Source of the DNA: Roseovarius sp.
GTDB taxonomy: Bacteria > Pseudomonadota > Alphaproteobacteria > Rhodobacterales > Rhodobacteraceae
NCBI GenBank assembly: GCA_007125415.1
Contig: SLDH01000273.1
Span: 1 to 9,697 of the forward strand
Length of the DNA stretch: 9,697 nucleotides
Direction of reading: 5' to 3'
Shown one piece after another: positions 1 to 6,422 of this stretch. A model generated the notes under the pieces. That model worked only from the letters and a program-made list of their open reading frames with translations. It was not told the DNA's origin and did not search any database. How positions within the stretch are numbered: the stretch's first letter is position 1; every line of letters starts with the position of its first letter. The position numbers were made by a program, and so were the translations under genes.

Positions 1-1677
1 ATCGTCATCGGTGATTTTCTCAAAGAGGTTTTCGGGAACGCTGAACCCGTGCCCGGCGGGCAGGATTTGCAGGGCCGCGTGCATGTCTTTGGGCCAGCGC
101 ATATCGGGCGTGTTCATGGCCGCGGCGAGCTTGGCGGCGGCATCGGGAATGAAAGGCGCGGACAGAACGGCATAGAGGCGTGTGAGGTTGAGCGCGAGAC
201 GGATCTGCATTGCGGCCCGCTCGGGATCCTGCTTGACCGTCGACCAGGGCGCGACCGATTGCAGATATTCGTTTCCGGCGACCCAGATCGCGCGCAGTTC
301 GGCTGCGGATTTGCGGATTTCGATGGCTTCCATCTGGGCTTCATAGGCACGGACGCGCCGGTCGAGTTCACTGATCAGGGCCTCTTCCGCCGGGCCGTAC
401 TGCCCGCCTTCAGGAACCGCCTCGCCGAATTTGGAGCGGCAGAATTTGGTGACGCGGGAGACGAAATTGCCCAGGACATCCGCGAGATCCTTGTTCACGG
501 AAACCTGGAAGTTTTCCCAGGTGAATTCCGCATCCGACGTCTCGGGGGCATGGCTGAGCAGCCACCAGCGCCAGTAATCGGGCGGCAGGATCTCCAGCGC
601 CTGATCCATGAACACGCCGCGACCCTGAGAGGTGCTGAACTGGCCGCCGTCATAGTTGAGGTAGTTGAAGGACTTGATGTAATCGACCAGCTTCCAGTCT
701 TCTCCCGACCCGAAGATCGTGGCAGGAAAGCTGAGCGTGTGGAAGGGCACATTGTCCTTGCCCATGAACTGGGTATAGCGCACATCAGCCGCGCCCATGT
801 CGGTGCGCCACCAGCGTTGCCATTCGGCGTCGTCACGCCCCGTTGCCTCGGCCCATTCGGCGGCGCAGGCGATGTATTCTATGGGTGCATCGAACCACAC
901 ATAGAAGACCTTGCCTTCCATGCCGGGCCAGTCTCTTTCGCCATCCTTCACCGGAATGCCCCAATCGAGATCACGGGTGATCCCCCGGTCCTGCAATCCG
1001 TCGCCGTCATTGAGCCATTTGCGCGCGATGGAGGTGGTCAGGATCGGCCAGTCGGACTTGCTGTCGATCCAGGCATTGAGTTGAGCGCGCATGGCGCTCT
1101 GGCGCAGGAAAAGATGTCGCGTTTCGCGCACTTCCAGATCGGTCGCGCCGGAAATGGCGCTGCGCGGATTGATCAGATCCACCGGATCAAGCTGAATGGT
1201 GCAGTTCTCGCATTGATCGCCGCGCGCCTTTTCATAGCCGCAATTGGGGCAGGTGCCTTCGATATAACGATCCGGCAGGAAGCGCCCATCGGCGGGGGAA
1301 TAGACCTGTTTCTCCGCCACTTCCTCGATCAGGCCGGCGGCATTCAACCGCCCCGCGAAATGCTGCGTGAGCAGGTGGTTCTGCGGGCTTGACGAGCGCC
1401 CGAAATGATCAAAGCTGAGCCGGAAGCCCTGTGCGATCTCGGCCTGCACCTTGTGCATTTCGGCGCAGTATTCCGCCACAGGCTTGCCCGCCTTGGCGGC
1501 AGCAAGTTCGGCCGGGGTGCCGTGCTCATCGGTGGCACAGAGAAACAGGACCTCATGGCCGCGCGCGCGCAGATAACGCGCATAGAGATCGGCAGGAAGC
1601 TGAGAGCCCACGAGATTGCCCAGATGTTTGATGCCGTTGATATAGGGAATGGCGGAAGTGATGAGGTGCCGTGCCAT
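1..1677 (-). CDS. metG: Methionyl-tRNA synthetase (3' end cut by window edge)
   Basis: Class I aminoacyl-tRNA synthetase that charges tRNA-Met in the cytoplasm. The minus strand reads 559 codons without a stop up to the window edge, so the C-terminus is missing. The N-terminus [15 protein letters not shown] leads into the HIGH-type signature HLGN at residues 18-21. The knuckle zinc site has four cysteines at 143, 146, 156 and 159 (CPNC...CENC). The catalytic core [14 protein letters not shown] lies near 255-269. The KMSKS-equivalent loop reads FSTSQ at 347-351; this divergent loop is known in one bacterial MetG clade. The anticodon-binding helical domain follows from about residue 390. The start is set by AGAAGG at 1684-1689, six bases before ATG 1677. 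Upstream lies only a possible small ORF, so metG is probably transcribed from the 1678-1915 gap. Codon use matches the neighbours. Confidence 0.97.
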   Translation of the reverse strand, partial: MARHLITSAIPYINGIKHLGNLVGSQLPADLYARYLRARGHEVLFLCATDEHGTPAELAAAKAGKPVAEYCAEMHKVQAEIAQGFRLSFDHFGRSSSPQNHLLTQHFAGRLNAAGLIEEVAEKQVYSPADGRFLPDRYIEGTCPNCGYEKARGDQCENCTIQLDPVDLINPRSAISGATDLEVRETRHLFLRQSAMRAQLNAWIDSKSDWPILTTSIARKWLNDGDGLQDRGITRDLDWGIPVKDGERDWPGMEGKVFYVWFDAPIEYIACAAEWAEATGRDDAEWQRWWRTDMGAADVRYTQFMGKDNVPFHTLSFPATIFGSGEDWKLVDYIKSFNYLNYDGGQFSTSQGRGVFMDQALEILPPDYWRWWLLSHAPETSDAEFTWENFQVSVNKDLADVLGNFVSRVTKFCRSKFGEAVPEGGQYGPAEEALISELDRRVRAYEAQMEAIEIRKSAAELRAIWVAGNEYLQSVAPWSTVKQDPERAAMQIRLALNLTRLYAVLSAPFIPDAAAKLAAAMNTPDMRWPKDMHAALQILPAGHGFSVPENLFEKITDDD

Positions 1678-1713
1678 GGTGTACCTTCTGAGGGAACGCT
1701 CGGGGTCTTTCCT

Positions 1714-1887
1714 CTAGCGCAGGATCGCGCAGAGGACCAGAGCCAGCCTTGGTTGCCCGGCAAGGAGCGTGACCGGCTCAGGCTGATCCGCGAATTCTCC
1801 GGGGCGCAGGCTCATCGGGATCAGAGGCCGCTTGATCCTGCTGAACGCTTCGCCGGTGAGCCGGAGATTTCGAGGCATGCTTGGCAT
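1714..1887 (-). CDS. Possible small protein (57 aa) upstream of metG
   Basis: A 57-codon minus-strand ORF beginning MPSMPRNLRLTGEAF and ending LVLCAILR. I do not recognise it. In its favour: a GGGGAG Shine-Dalgarno-like run five bases before the ATG at 1887, about three quarters of third codon positions are G or C, it fills most of the 238-bp gap between metG and the LysR gene, and it stops 36 bp before metG on the same strand. Against it: no recognisable domain, and such ORFs arise by chance in DNA this GC-rich. A second in-frame ATG lies at 1878. It has no signal peptide. If real, it could be a leader ORF of the metG transcript. The rest of the 1678-1915 gap shows no other clear element. 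Confidence 0.3.
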   Translation of the reverse strand: MPSMPRNLRLTGEAFSRIKRPLIPMSLRPGEFADQPEPVTLLAGQPRLALVLCAILR

Positions 1888-1915
1888 GCAGGCTCCCCGT
1901 GTTTCACATCTTGCA

Positions 1916-2845
1916 TCACAACTCGGCTTGTCGGTCTGCGCCCGAGCCTTGCGGGGCCGGGGATCGCTCGACGCTGTCCGCCAGATACCCGGCCAGCGCG
2001 CGCGGCAACGGCTGCGCGCCCTGTCGGCAGGCCACATAATAACCCATTTGCGTTCTCACGCGCGCATCGACCGGGCAGACCAGCCCCCCGATGCGGAGAT
2101 CCTCGTCCACGAAATGCCGCCAACCCAGTGCCACGCCGAGCCCCGCGCGCGCCGCATTGATCATGGTGAGATAATCATTGGTGCAGATCACCACATTGGC
2201 ATCGGCTGCCTCGACACCCGCCTCGGTGAGCCAGATACCCCATGTCATCCAGTGCCACTGCTTGTAGTCCAGATCGATCAGATCCGCTCTGACGAGATCT
2301 GACAGGTTTTCGATCGGATGTTGCTCCAGATAGCCGGGCGCACAGACCGGAAAGACCTCGTCGGGAAAGAGCAGGGTCGCCTCGAAGCCGGGCCATGTGC
2401 CGTCGCCATGCAGCACGCTCACATCCGCATCCAGCAACACATCCGGATCATCGCTGACATTGAGGTGAAGCACCGGCCGATCCTCCCGCTGGAGATATCC
2501 GCTCAGCCGCGGCAGGAGCCACAATCCGCCAATGGATGTATCCACAGCCAATCGCACCACCGGACGGTCATTCGGCCTGCTGATGTTGCCTGTTGCCGCC
2601 GACAGATGCTGCAACGCCACCTTCACCCCGTTGTAAAGCTCCTGGCCCTCACCCGTCAGCGCGATCCGGCGATGGTGCCGCTCGAACAGCACCGTGCCCA
2701 GCACCTCTTCGAGCCTTCGCACACGCTGGCTGACCGCCGATTGTGTCACCGACAATTCTGCCGCCGCGCGCGTGAAACTGCCCAAGCGTGCGGAGGCCTC
2801 GAAAGGCACCAAAAGGTCAAGGGGAGGCAATCCGCGCAGAGACAT
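1916..2845 (-). CDS. LysR-family transcriptional regulator, GcvA-like
   Basis: A 309-residue LysR-type regulator. The winged helix-turn-helix spans about residues 5-64: LPPLDLLVPFEASARLGSFT, then AAAELSVTQSAVSQRVRRLE as recognition region, then the wing FERHHRRIALTGEG. A type 2 periplasmic-binding-fold effector domain follows from about residue 92 to 290. The LPPL opening and overall pattern are those of the GcvA-like branch. The reading frame extends 14 codons further upstream (ATG 2887), but family members begin MSLRxLPPL, so ATG 2845 is preferred. It has no clear Shine-Dalgarno. The gene is divergent from the Rieske-GcvT operon across 94 bp of AT-rich DNA, the usual arrangement for a LysR regulator controlling its neighbour in response to the pathway substrate. 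The effector is unknown; by context it would be the methylated substrate of that operon. Confidence 0.93.
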   Translation of the reverse strand: MSLRGLPPLDLLVPFEASARLGSFTRAAAELSVTQSAVSQRVRRLEEVLGTVLFERHHRRIALTGEGQELYNGVKVALQHLSAATGNISRPNDRPVVRLAVDTSIGGLWLLPRLSGYLQREDRPVLHLNVSDDPDVLLDADVSVLHGDGTWPGFEATLLFPDEVFPVCAPGYLEQHPIENLSDLVRADLIDLDYKQWHWMTWGIWLTEAGVEAADANVVICTNDYLTMINAARAGLGVALGWRHFVDEDLRIGGLVCPVDARVRTQMGYYVACRQGAQPLPRALAGYLADSVERSPAPQGSGADRQAEL

Positions 2846-2864
2846 TAGGGTAACTTGGCCTAAT
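2844..2864. promoter_or_regulatory. 21-bp palindrome at the LysR gene start, candidate autoregulatory operator
   Basis: A perfect inverted repeat with arms ATTAGG (2844-2849) and CCTAAT (2859-2864) around nine bases. It contains a T-N11-A pattern, the minimal LysR-box signature. It overlaps the presumed ATG of the LysR gene, so a bound dimer would block that gene's own transcription or initiation. The rest of the divergent gap (2865-2939) is AT-rich and should hold both promoters, but no hexamer pair stands out. GATTG/CAATC-type half sites at about 2875-2880 and 2919-2924 could be further contacts. The operator role is inferred from position and symmetry only. Confidence 0.45.
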
Positions 2865-2939
2865 TCCACAGAAATGATTGTTTGCAAAATCAGTGCTTAT
2901 CACATTTTCTGACATCATCAATCAAAAGCGAGAATCCTC

Positions 2940-4094
2940 ATGACTCTTCCGATCCTCAACCTGCAACCCGGCGACGCCCCCTTCCGCGCGGACCCGTCCG
3001 ACAGCTATACCCTGCCCGCGCGCTTCTATCACGACCCGGCCATCTGGGCGCATGAAGCCAAGGAAATCTTCGCGAAAAGCTGGAATTACGCGGGCCATGT
3101 CAGCCAGTTGGCCGAGCCGGGCTGCTTCATCACCCAGCGCATCCATGATCAGAACATCTTCGTCGCACGGACCCGCACGAATGAGCTCAAGGCCTTCTAC
3201 AATGTCTGCCCGCATCGCGGGCATGAACTCGTTACCGGCACGGGCCGCAAGAATGTGATCACCTGCCCCTATCACGCCTGGGCCTTCGATTTCGACGGCA
3301 CGCTGAAATCGGCGCGCAACACCGAGACGGTCAAGGGCTTCGACAAGACGCAGTTCTCACTCCGCGAGGTGCGGGTCGAGGTTTTCTGTGGGCTGGTTCT
3401 GGTCAATCTCGATCCGGATGCCACGCCTTTCGCCGAGCAGATGGGCGAACTGGAGGCCGAGATACGCCATTACGTGCCAGCCGTGGACGATCTGCAGATG
3501 GCCCAGCGCGACACCTATGAGGTGCAGGCCAACTGGAAGGTGCTCGTGGACAATTTCCTCGAATGCTATCATTGCCACCCGGCACACAAGGATTTCGTCG
3601 ATCTGGTGGACATGGACAGCTACCGCACCATCGCCAAGGGCAAGTATTCCAGCCAATGTGCGGCTAAGCCCAAATCGCTCAACAACCGGGCCTACAGCTT
3701 CACGCCCGGCGATGTCGATTTCGGCTATGCAGGCTGGTATGTCTGGCCGAATTTCACCATCTGGGCCTATCCCGGCGAGGCCAATCTTTCGGTGCTGCAG
3801 ATGAATCCGACCGCGCCGGAGAAATGCGTCGAATATCAGGACTGGTTCGTGAAGGACGGGATCGTGACACAACAATTGCGCGACGCGATCACCTATCAGA
3901 TCAATGTTCTGCAACCCGAGGATATCGGGCTATGCGAAAGCGTGCAGCGGGGTCTGAAGTCGAGCGGCTACAATCAGGGCCGGTTCGTCGTTGATGCCGG
4001 GGAAACCGAACTCAGCGAACATGCGGTGCACCATTTCCAGTCTCTCGTCGCCCAGGCGCTCGGGGCCAGGCTCGATCCGGAGGCCGATACATGA
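2940..4094 (+). CDS. Rieske non-haem iron oxygenase, alpha subunit (quaternary-ammonium type)
   Basis: A 384-residue ring-hydroxylating-oxygenase-family alpha subunit. The Rieske [2Fe-2S] ligands are Cys90-X-His92 and Cys109-X2-His112. The mononuclear iron site is His211 and His216 with Asp328 (in PEDIGLCESVQRG). The inter-subunit bridging residue is Glu208 in the ECYH motif, not the Asp of naphthalene-dioxygenase types. As I recall, Glu at this place and the ECYHC motif mark carnitine monooxygenase CntA/YeaW and glycine-betaine demethylase GbcA relatives, so the substrate is more likely a methylated amine or betaine than an arene. The family hydroxylates a C-H bond using O2 and electrons from a separate ferredoxin reductase; hydroxylation of an N-methyl group releases formaldehyde. 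No reductase gene lies in the window. ATG 2940 gives a normal family N-terminus; the upstream GAGA is weak as a ribosome site. The stop overlaps the GcvT gene. Confidence 0.95.
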   Translation: MTLPILNLQPGDAPFRADPSDSYTLPARFYHDPAIWAHEAKEIFAKSWNYAGHVSQLAEPGCFITQRIHDQNIFVARTRTNELKAFYNVCPHRGHELVTGTGRKNVITCPYHAWAFDFDGTLKSARNTETVKGFDKTQFSLREVRVEVFCGLVLVNLDPDATPFAEQMGELEAEIRHYVPAVDDLQMAQRDTYEVQANWKVLVDNFLECYHCHPAHKDFVDLVDMDSYRTIAKGKYSSQCAAKPKSLNNRAYSFTPGDVDFGYAGWYVWPNFTIWAYPGEANLSVLQMNPTAPEKCVEYQDWFVKDGIVTQQLRDAITYQINVLQPEDIGLCESVQRGLKSSGYNQGRFVVDAGETELSEHAVHHFQSLVAQALGARLDPEADT

Positions 4095-5281
4095 TGAACT
4101 CGAGCGACGGCCAGACCCGCGATCTGGTGACGTCACGCCCCGGTGCGGGCTGGGATTTCAACCTGCGCCGCCACGTATATCACGCCATTGAAGCGCCTCA
4201 TGGCCCGCATTACTGCGTCTATAACCGGCGGCTGATGGCGGTTTATTTCGACGATCTGGACACGCAAGAGGGCTATTGGCTGCTGCGCACGAAAGCCGCC
4301 TGCCTGCATACCGGCGAATGGCCCATCGAGTTTGTCGGGCCCGACGCCACGAAGCTCATGGACCTTCTTTTCGTCAACAATGTGGGCAAGGTGAAGGTCG
4401 GGCGCTGCGGCTATGGCGTTGCCTGTTTCGATGATGGCGGGCTGATTGTGGATGGTGTTTTCGTCCGGATGGAGGAAAACCGCTACTGGTATGCGCAGGC
4501 CGATGGCGATTTCGTCAACTGGGCGCGCGCGCATGCCAAGGGCATGGATGTGCAGATCCTTGATCCGGAGGTCAATGTCAGCCAGATTCAGGGGCCGGCC
4601 TCGATGGAAATCCTCGCCGCGGCAGCGAAGGACGGGATGCCCCGGCCCTTCGGCTATTTCGCCAGTGCCTGGGTGGATTTCGGCGGGCAGAAGGTGCTGA
4701 TCTCGCGCACGGGCTACACCAACGAATTGGGTTGGGAGTTCTATACCGAGCCGCATCACGATGCCCATGCCCTCTGGGCGCATCTGGAGAAGGCCGGTGC
4801 GCCCCACGGATTGCGCCTTTACGGGCTTGATTCGAACAATATCCGCCGGATCGAGGCCGGCATCCTGAACGCCAATTCGGATTTTGACGAGACGACCACG
4901 CCTTTCGATGTCGGGCTTGGTCGCTTCATCGATTTCGACAAGCCCGATTTCATCGGCAAGGCGGCGCTGCTGGAGGCTCCGCGCGAGCAGCGCCTCCATG
5001 GGCTGCAGTGCAAGGGCGGCACGCCGCGTGTGAATGGCAAGGTGATGATTGACGGGGCGCAGGCGGGCCGCATCACGGCGGGCGAATATTCACCCTTCCT
5101 GCAATGTGGCATCGGGCTGGCACTCATGGACGAAGCCGGCACCGGGCCCGGCAGCACCGTGATGGTCGAGGATAATGACGGGCAGATGCATGAGGCGACG
5201 CTGGTTGAAACGCCGATGTATGATCCGACCTCCGAGATCGCCCGTGGCAAGCGCGTGGATATCCCGCAGCGCCCGGGCTGA
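4091..5281 (+). CDS. GcvT-fold aminomethyltransferase-family protein (folate-dependent demethylase candidate)
   Basis: A 396-residue member of the glycine-cleavage T-protein fold. The folate-binding domain spans about residues 25-290 and the C-terminal barrel about 300-390. Recognisable motifs: GLIVDGVFV near 117-125, keeping one Asp (Asp121) of the T-protein acidic motif; SRTGYTNELGWEFY at 205-218; IRRIEAG at 251-257; TTTPFDVGLGRFIDF at 268-282, followed by the K-x-DFIGK segment. Relatives include T-protein, DMSP demethylase DmdA, the LigM/DesA O-demethylases and the folate domain of trimethylamine-oxide demethylase. The start is supported by GGAGG at 4079-4083, seven bases before ATG 4091, which overlaps the Rieske stop as ATGA; ATG 4094 is an alternative. 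This coupling suggests a stoichiometric partnership: it may capture formaldehyde made by the oxygenase as methylene-tetrahydrofolate, or remove a second methyl group. The exact substrate is unknown. Confidence 0.9.
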   Translation: MMNSSDGQTRDLVTSRPGAGWDFNLRRHVYHAIEAPHGPHYCVYNRRLMAVYFDDLDTQEGYWLLRTKAACLHTGEWPIEFVGPDATKLMDLLFVNNVGKVKVGRCGYGVACFDDGGLIVDGVFVRMEENRYWYAQADGDFVNWARAHAKGMDVQILDPEVNVSQIQGPASMEILAAAAKDGMPRPFGYFASAWVDFGGQKVLISRTGYTNELGWEFYTEPHHDAHALWAHLEKAGAPHGLRLYGLDSNNIRRIEAGILNANSDFDETTTPFDVGLGRFIDFDKPDFIGKAALLEAPREQRLHGLQCKGGTPRVNGKVMIDGAQAGRITAGEYSPFLQCGIGLALMDEAGTGPGSTVMVEDNDGQMHEATLVETPMYDPTSEIARGKRVDIPQRPG

Positions 5282-5282
5282 G

Positions 5283-5597
5283 TCATGCCTTGAGGTGCTG
5301 AATGGCGCTGAACCCCTCGAATTGCGGCGCGCCCTCATAAAGCTTGCGGGTGTCGCCCGCGCGGGCATGGGCCTTGCGGAACTGTTCCGACGTGGTCCAT
5401 GCCCGAAACGCCTCTTCGCTTTCCCAGATCGTGTGGGAGGCGTAGAGGCGCTTGCCGTCTTCCTCGGGGCCTTTGAGCATGTGAAATTCGACAAACCCGT
5501 CCATGTCCTTGAGATGGCTGTCGCGCCCCAGCCAAAGCGCCTCGAATTCCTCGGCATTCTCCAGCGGGACGGTAAAACGGTTCATGGCAAGATACAT
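5283..5597 (-). CDS. IsdG-like/ABM-fold monooxygenase
   Basis: A 104-residue dimeric alpha-beta-barrel protein of the antibiotic-biosynthesis-monooxygenase superfamily. It retains Asn6 (AMNRF), Trp58 (TIWES) and His77 (FRKAHA), which line up with the Asn-Trp-His triad of haem-degrading IsdG/IsdI. The spacing and the stretch WESEEAFRAWTTSEQFRKAH closely follow IsdG, so haem-degrading monooxygenase is the leading reading. Generic ABM proteins of uncertain substrate also share this fold, and no haem-uptake genes are nearby. The start is ATG 5597, preceded by GGAGGG at 5603-5608 with five bases spacing; the frame continues upstream to 5657 but that stretch lacks family similarity. It converges on the GcvT gene, the two stop codons being one base apart, which leaves no room for a terminator between them. 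Confidence 0.82.
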   Translation of the reverse strand: MYLAMNRFTVPLENAEEFEALWLGRDSHLKDMDGFVEFHMLKGPEEDGKRLYASHTIWESEEAFRAWTTSEQFRKAHARAGDTRKLYEGAPQFEGFSAIQHLKA

Positions 5598-5615
5598 GGA
5601 CACCCTCCGATTGCG

Positions 5616-5637
5616 TGATGCGTAAGGTAACGCATCA
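5616..5637 (-). promoter_or_regulatory. 22-bp palindromic operator over a candidate promoter of the IsdG-like gene
   Basis: Perfect 8-bp arms TGATGCGT (5616-5623) and ACGCATCA (5630-5637) flank a 6-bp spacer, 19-40 bp upstream of the IsdG-like start. On the minus strand a weak promoter fits: TTGCAT at 5651-5646, a 16-bp gap, then TACCTT at 5629-5624 lying inside the spacer. Initiation near 5617 would leave a short leader carrying the GGAGGG ribosome site. A dimeric repressor bound here would cover the -10. The arms do not match Fur, Irr, FnrL or LexA sites that I know. In RNA the same bases could form a hairpin, but position favours a DNA operator. Confidence 0.5.
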
Positions 5638-5720
5638 GCGCCGGGATGCAATCGCACAGGCCGCTTGCCAAGGTGCGGGGAAGCGGCTAGTTGCTATCGG
5701 TCAACCGCTCGGAGACAGCC

Positions 5721-5909
5721 ATGGGCATCAACAGCGAAAGCGATATCGAGGCCAATCTGCAGATCGGCCCCACCGATCAGGGCATGGTGCGCCTTTATGT
5801 CGAGGCAAATGGCGTGGAGATCCCCATGGATTTCGAACCTGACGAAGCGCGTGAGATCGCCGAAGAACTGCTGGCCGCCGCAAAGGCAGCGGAACTCAGA
5901 AAGGGCTGA
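5721..5909 (+). CDS. Small conserved protein, 62 aa (DUF6324-like)
   Basis: A 62-residue acidic protein beginning MGINSESDIEANLQIGPTDQ. A predicted beta segment (GMVRLYVEANGVEIPMDF, about residues 21-38) is followed by an amphipathic helix rich in Ala and Glu (PDEAREIAEELLAAAKAAEL). There is no signal peptide or membrane segment. I recall near-identical short proteins in Roseobacter-group genomes, filed I believe as DUF6324, with no known function; that name is from memory. ATG 5721 is preceded by GGAGA at 5711-5715 with five bases spacing. The gene is divergent from the IsdG-like gene across 123 bp. It runs convergently into mmcB, its last 14 bases overlapping the mmcB 3' end. A possible -35/-10 pair is TTGCCA at 5665 and CTAGTT at 5687. 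Confidence 0.8.
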   Translation: MGINSESDIEANLQIGPTDQGMVRLYVEANGVEIPMDFEPDEAREIAEELLAAAKAAELRKG

Positions 5910-6351
5910 TGCCACCCGGGTCGCGCAGGGTTTGCAGCCGCTGGGCCGCGTGGCGTGCAAAGCGCCGTGTCAGGGCCGTGCGGCGCGGCGCTGACAGCTT
6001 TTCTTCAGGGGGCATGCGGATGATCTCGGCGCCATAGCCATCCGCGATGATCAGGCCCGTCTCGTCTGGCAAAAGGTCGAGCGGGAAGGCATCGCCTACC
6101 GCCCAGAAATAACGATCACACCAATCCAGATAGCCCTCCCATTTTCCGTCGGCGGCGAAATCGGCGCGGCAGGATTTGCATTCCACCACCCATATTTCGC
6201 CCTTGGGGCCCAGCGCCATGACATCGACACGCTTGCCCCGTTCCGGCGTGAATTCCTCGATGGTGGCAAAGCCGTAGCCCTGAAGCGCACGGCACACTCC
6301 CCGCGCGAGGCGCTGGCCGGGGTGAAGGCTGGCAAGGTCTGGGCAGGTCAT
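5896..6351 (-). CDS. mmcB: MmcB-family DNA repair protein (PD-(D/E)XK nuclease-like)
   Basis: A 151-residue protein of the MmcB family, named for mitomycin C sensitivity in Caulobacter, where mmcB is SOS-regulated. After the N-terminal helix (LHPGQRLARGVCRALQGYGF, 9-28) comes a PD-(D/E)XK-type core: Glu32/Glu33 in IEEF, Asp43 in KRVDVMAL, and Glu57-X-Lys59 in WVVECKS. Further conserved patches are WEGYLDWCDRYFWAV (71-85) and DETGLIIAD (96-104). The length is normal for the family. The role is probably nucleolytic processing of damaged DNA or crosslinks; the exact reaction is not established. ATG 6351 is the only good start, since the next Met is residue 45. It has no Shine-Dalgarno because the promoter sits directly upstream. 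An exact LexA box at 6363-6377 predicts damage induction. The 3' end overlaps the small convergent gene by 14 bp. Confidence 0.93.
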   Translation of the reverse strand: MTCPDLASLHPGQRLARGVCRALQGYGFATIEEFTPERGKRVDVMALGPKGEIWVVECKSCRADFAADGKWEGYLDWCDRYFWAVGDAFPLDLLPDETGLIIADGYGAEIIRMPPEEKLSAPRRTALTRRFARHAAQRLQTLRDPGGISPF

Positions 6352-6357
6352 GCGCGA

Positions 6358-6385
6358 ATTATGAACAAGGAAGGAACGTTCGCAA
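6358..6385 (-). promoter_or_regulatory. mmcB promoter, predicted to give a leaderless mRNA
   Basis: On the minus strand TTGCGA (6385-6380) and CATAAT (6363-6358) match sigma-70 -35 and -10 elements at four and five of six positions, with a 16-bp spacer. The seventh base after the -10 is the A of the mmcB ATG. Transcription should therefore begin at or within a base or two of the start codon, giving a leaderless message. This also explains the missing Shine-Dalgarno. The LexA box fills the spacer. Confidence 0.6.
6363..6377 (-). promoter_or_regulatory. LexA (SOS) box of alphaproteobacterial type
   Basis: The minus strand reads GTTCCTTCCTTGTTC, an exact GTTC-N7-GTTC direct repeat, the alphaproteobacterial LexA operator. 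It lies between the -35 and -10 of the mmcB promoter and 12 bases from the start codon, an ideal place for repression. The plus strand directly beyond it forms GAACGTTC (6374-6381), which may extend contacts. The family function agrees: mmcB is a known SOS gene in Caulobacter. Confidence 0.85.
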
Positions 6386-6389
6386 CCCC

Positions 6390-6418
6390 TTGTCGCGCCA
6401 CCCGAAGGCGCTTACCTA
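6390..6418 (+). promoter_or_regulatory. Candidate promoter of the 6S-like RNA
   Basis: TTGTCG (6390-6395) followed after 17 bp by TACCTA (6413-6418) would start transcription at about 6423-6426, where the GTGGCGGG strand of the RNA closing helix begins. The -10 is a poor consensus match; the placement is what supports it. Its -35 is four bases from the -35 of the divergent mmcB promoter, so LexA bound to mmcB could also affect this promoter. Confidence 0.4.
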
Positions 6419-6422
6419 GGGG

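Noticed and set aside
49..1392. 447-codon plus-strand ORF
   Set aside because: It is exactly antisense to metG, whose minus frame carries all the synthetase motifs. Long antisense ORFs are common in GC-rich DNA, and this translation has no coherent domain.
1875..1889. GCATGC-TTG-GCATGC repeat
   Set aside because: Each unit is itself palindromic, it lies at the start of the putative small ORF, and it has no T run; a short coincidental repeat.
3357..3914. 185-codon minus-strand ORF inside the Rieske gene
   Set aside because: The plus frame holds all iron-ligand motifs; the reverse frame is a shadow.
4133..4999. 288-codon minus-strand ORF
   Set aside because: Antisense to the GcvT-family gene, no ribosome site, and composition typical of a reverse-complement shadow.
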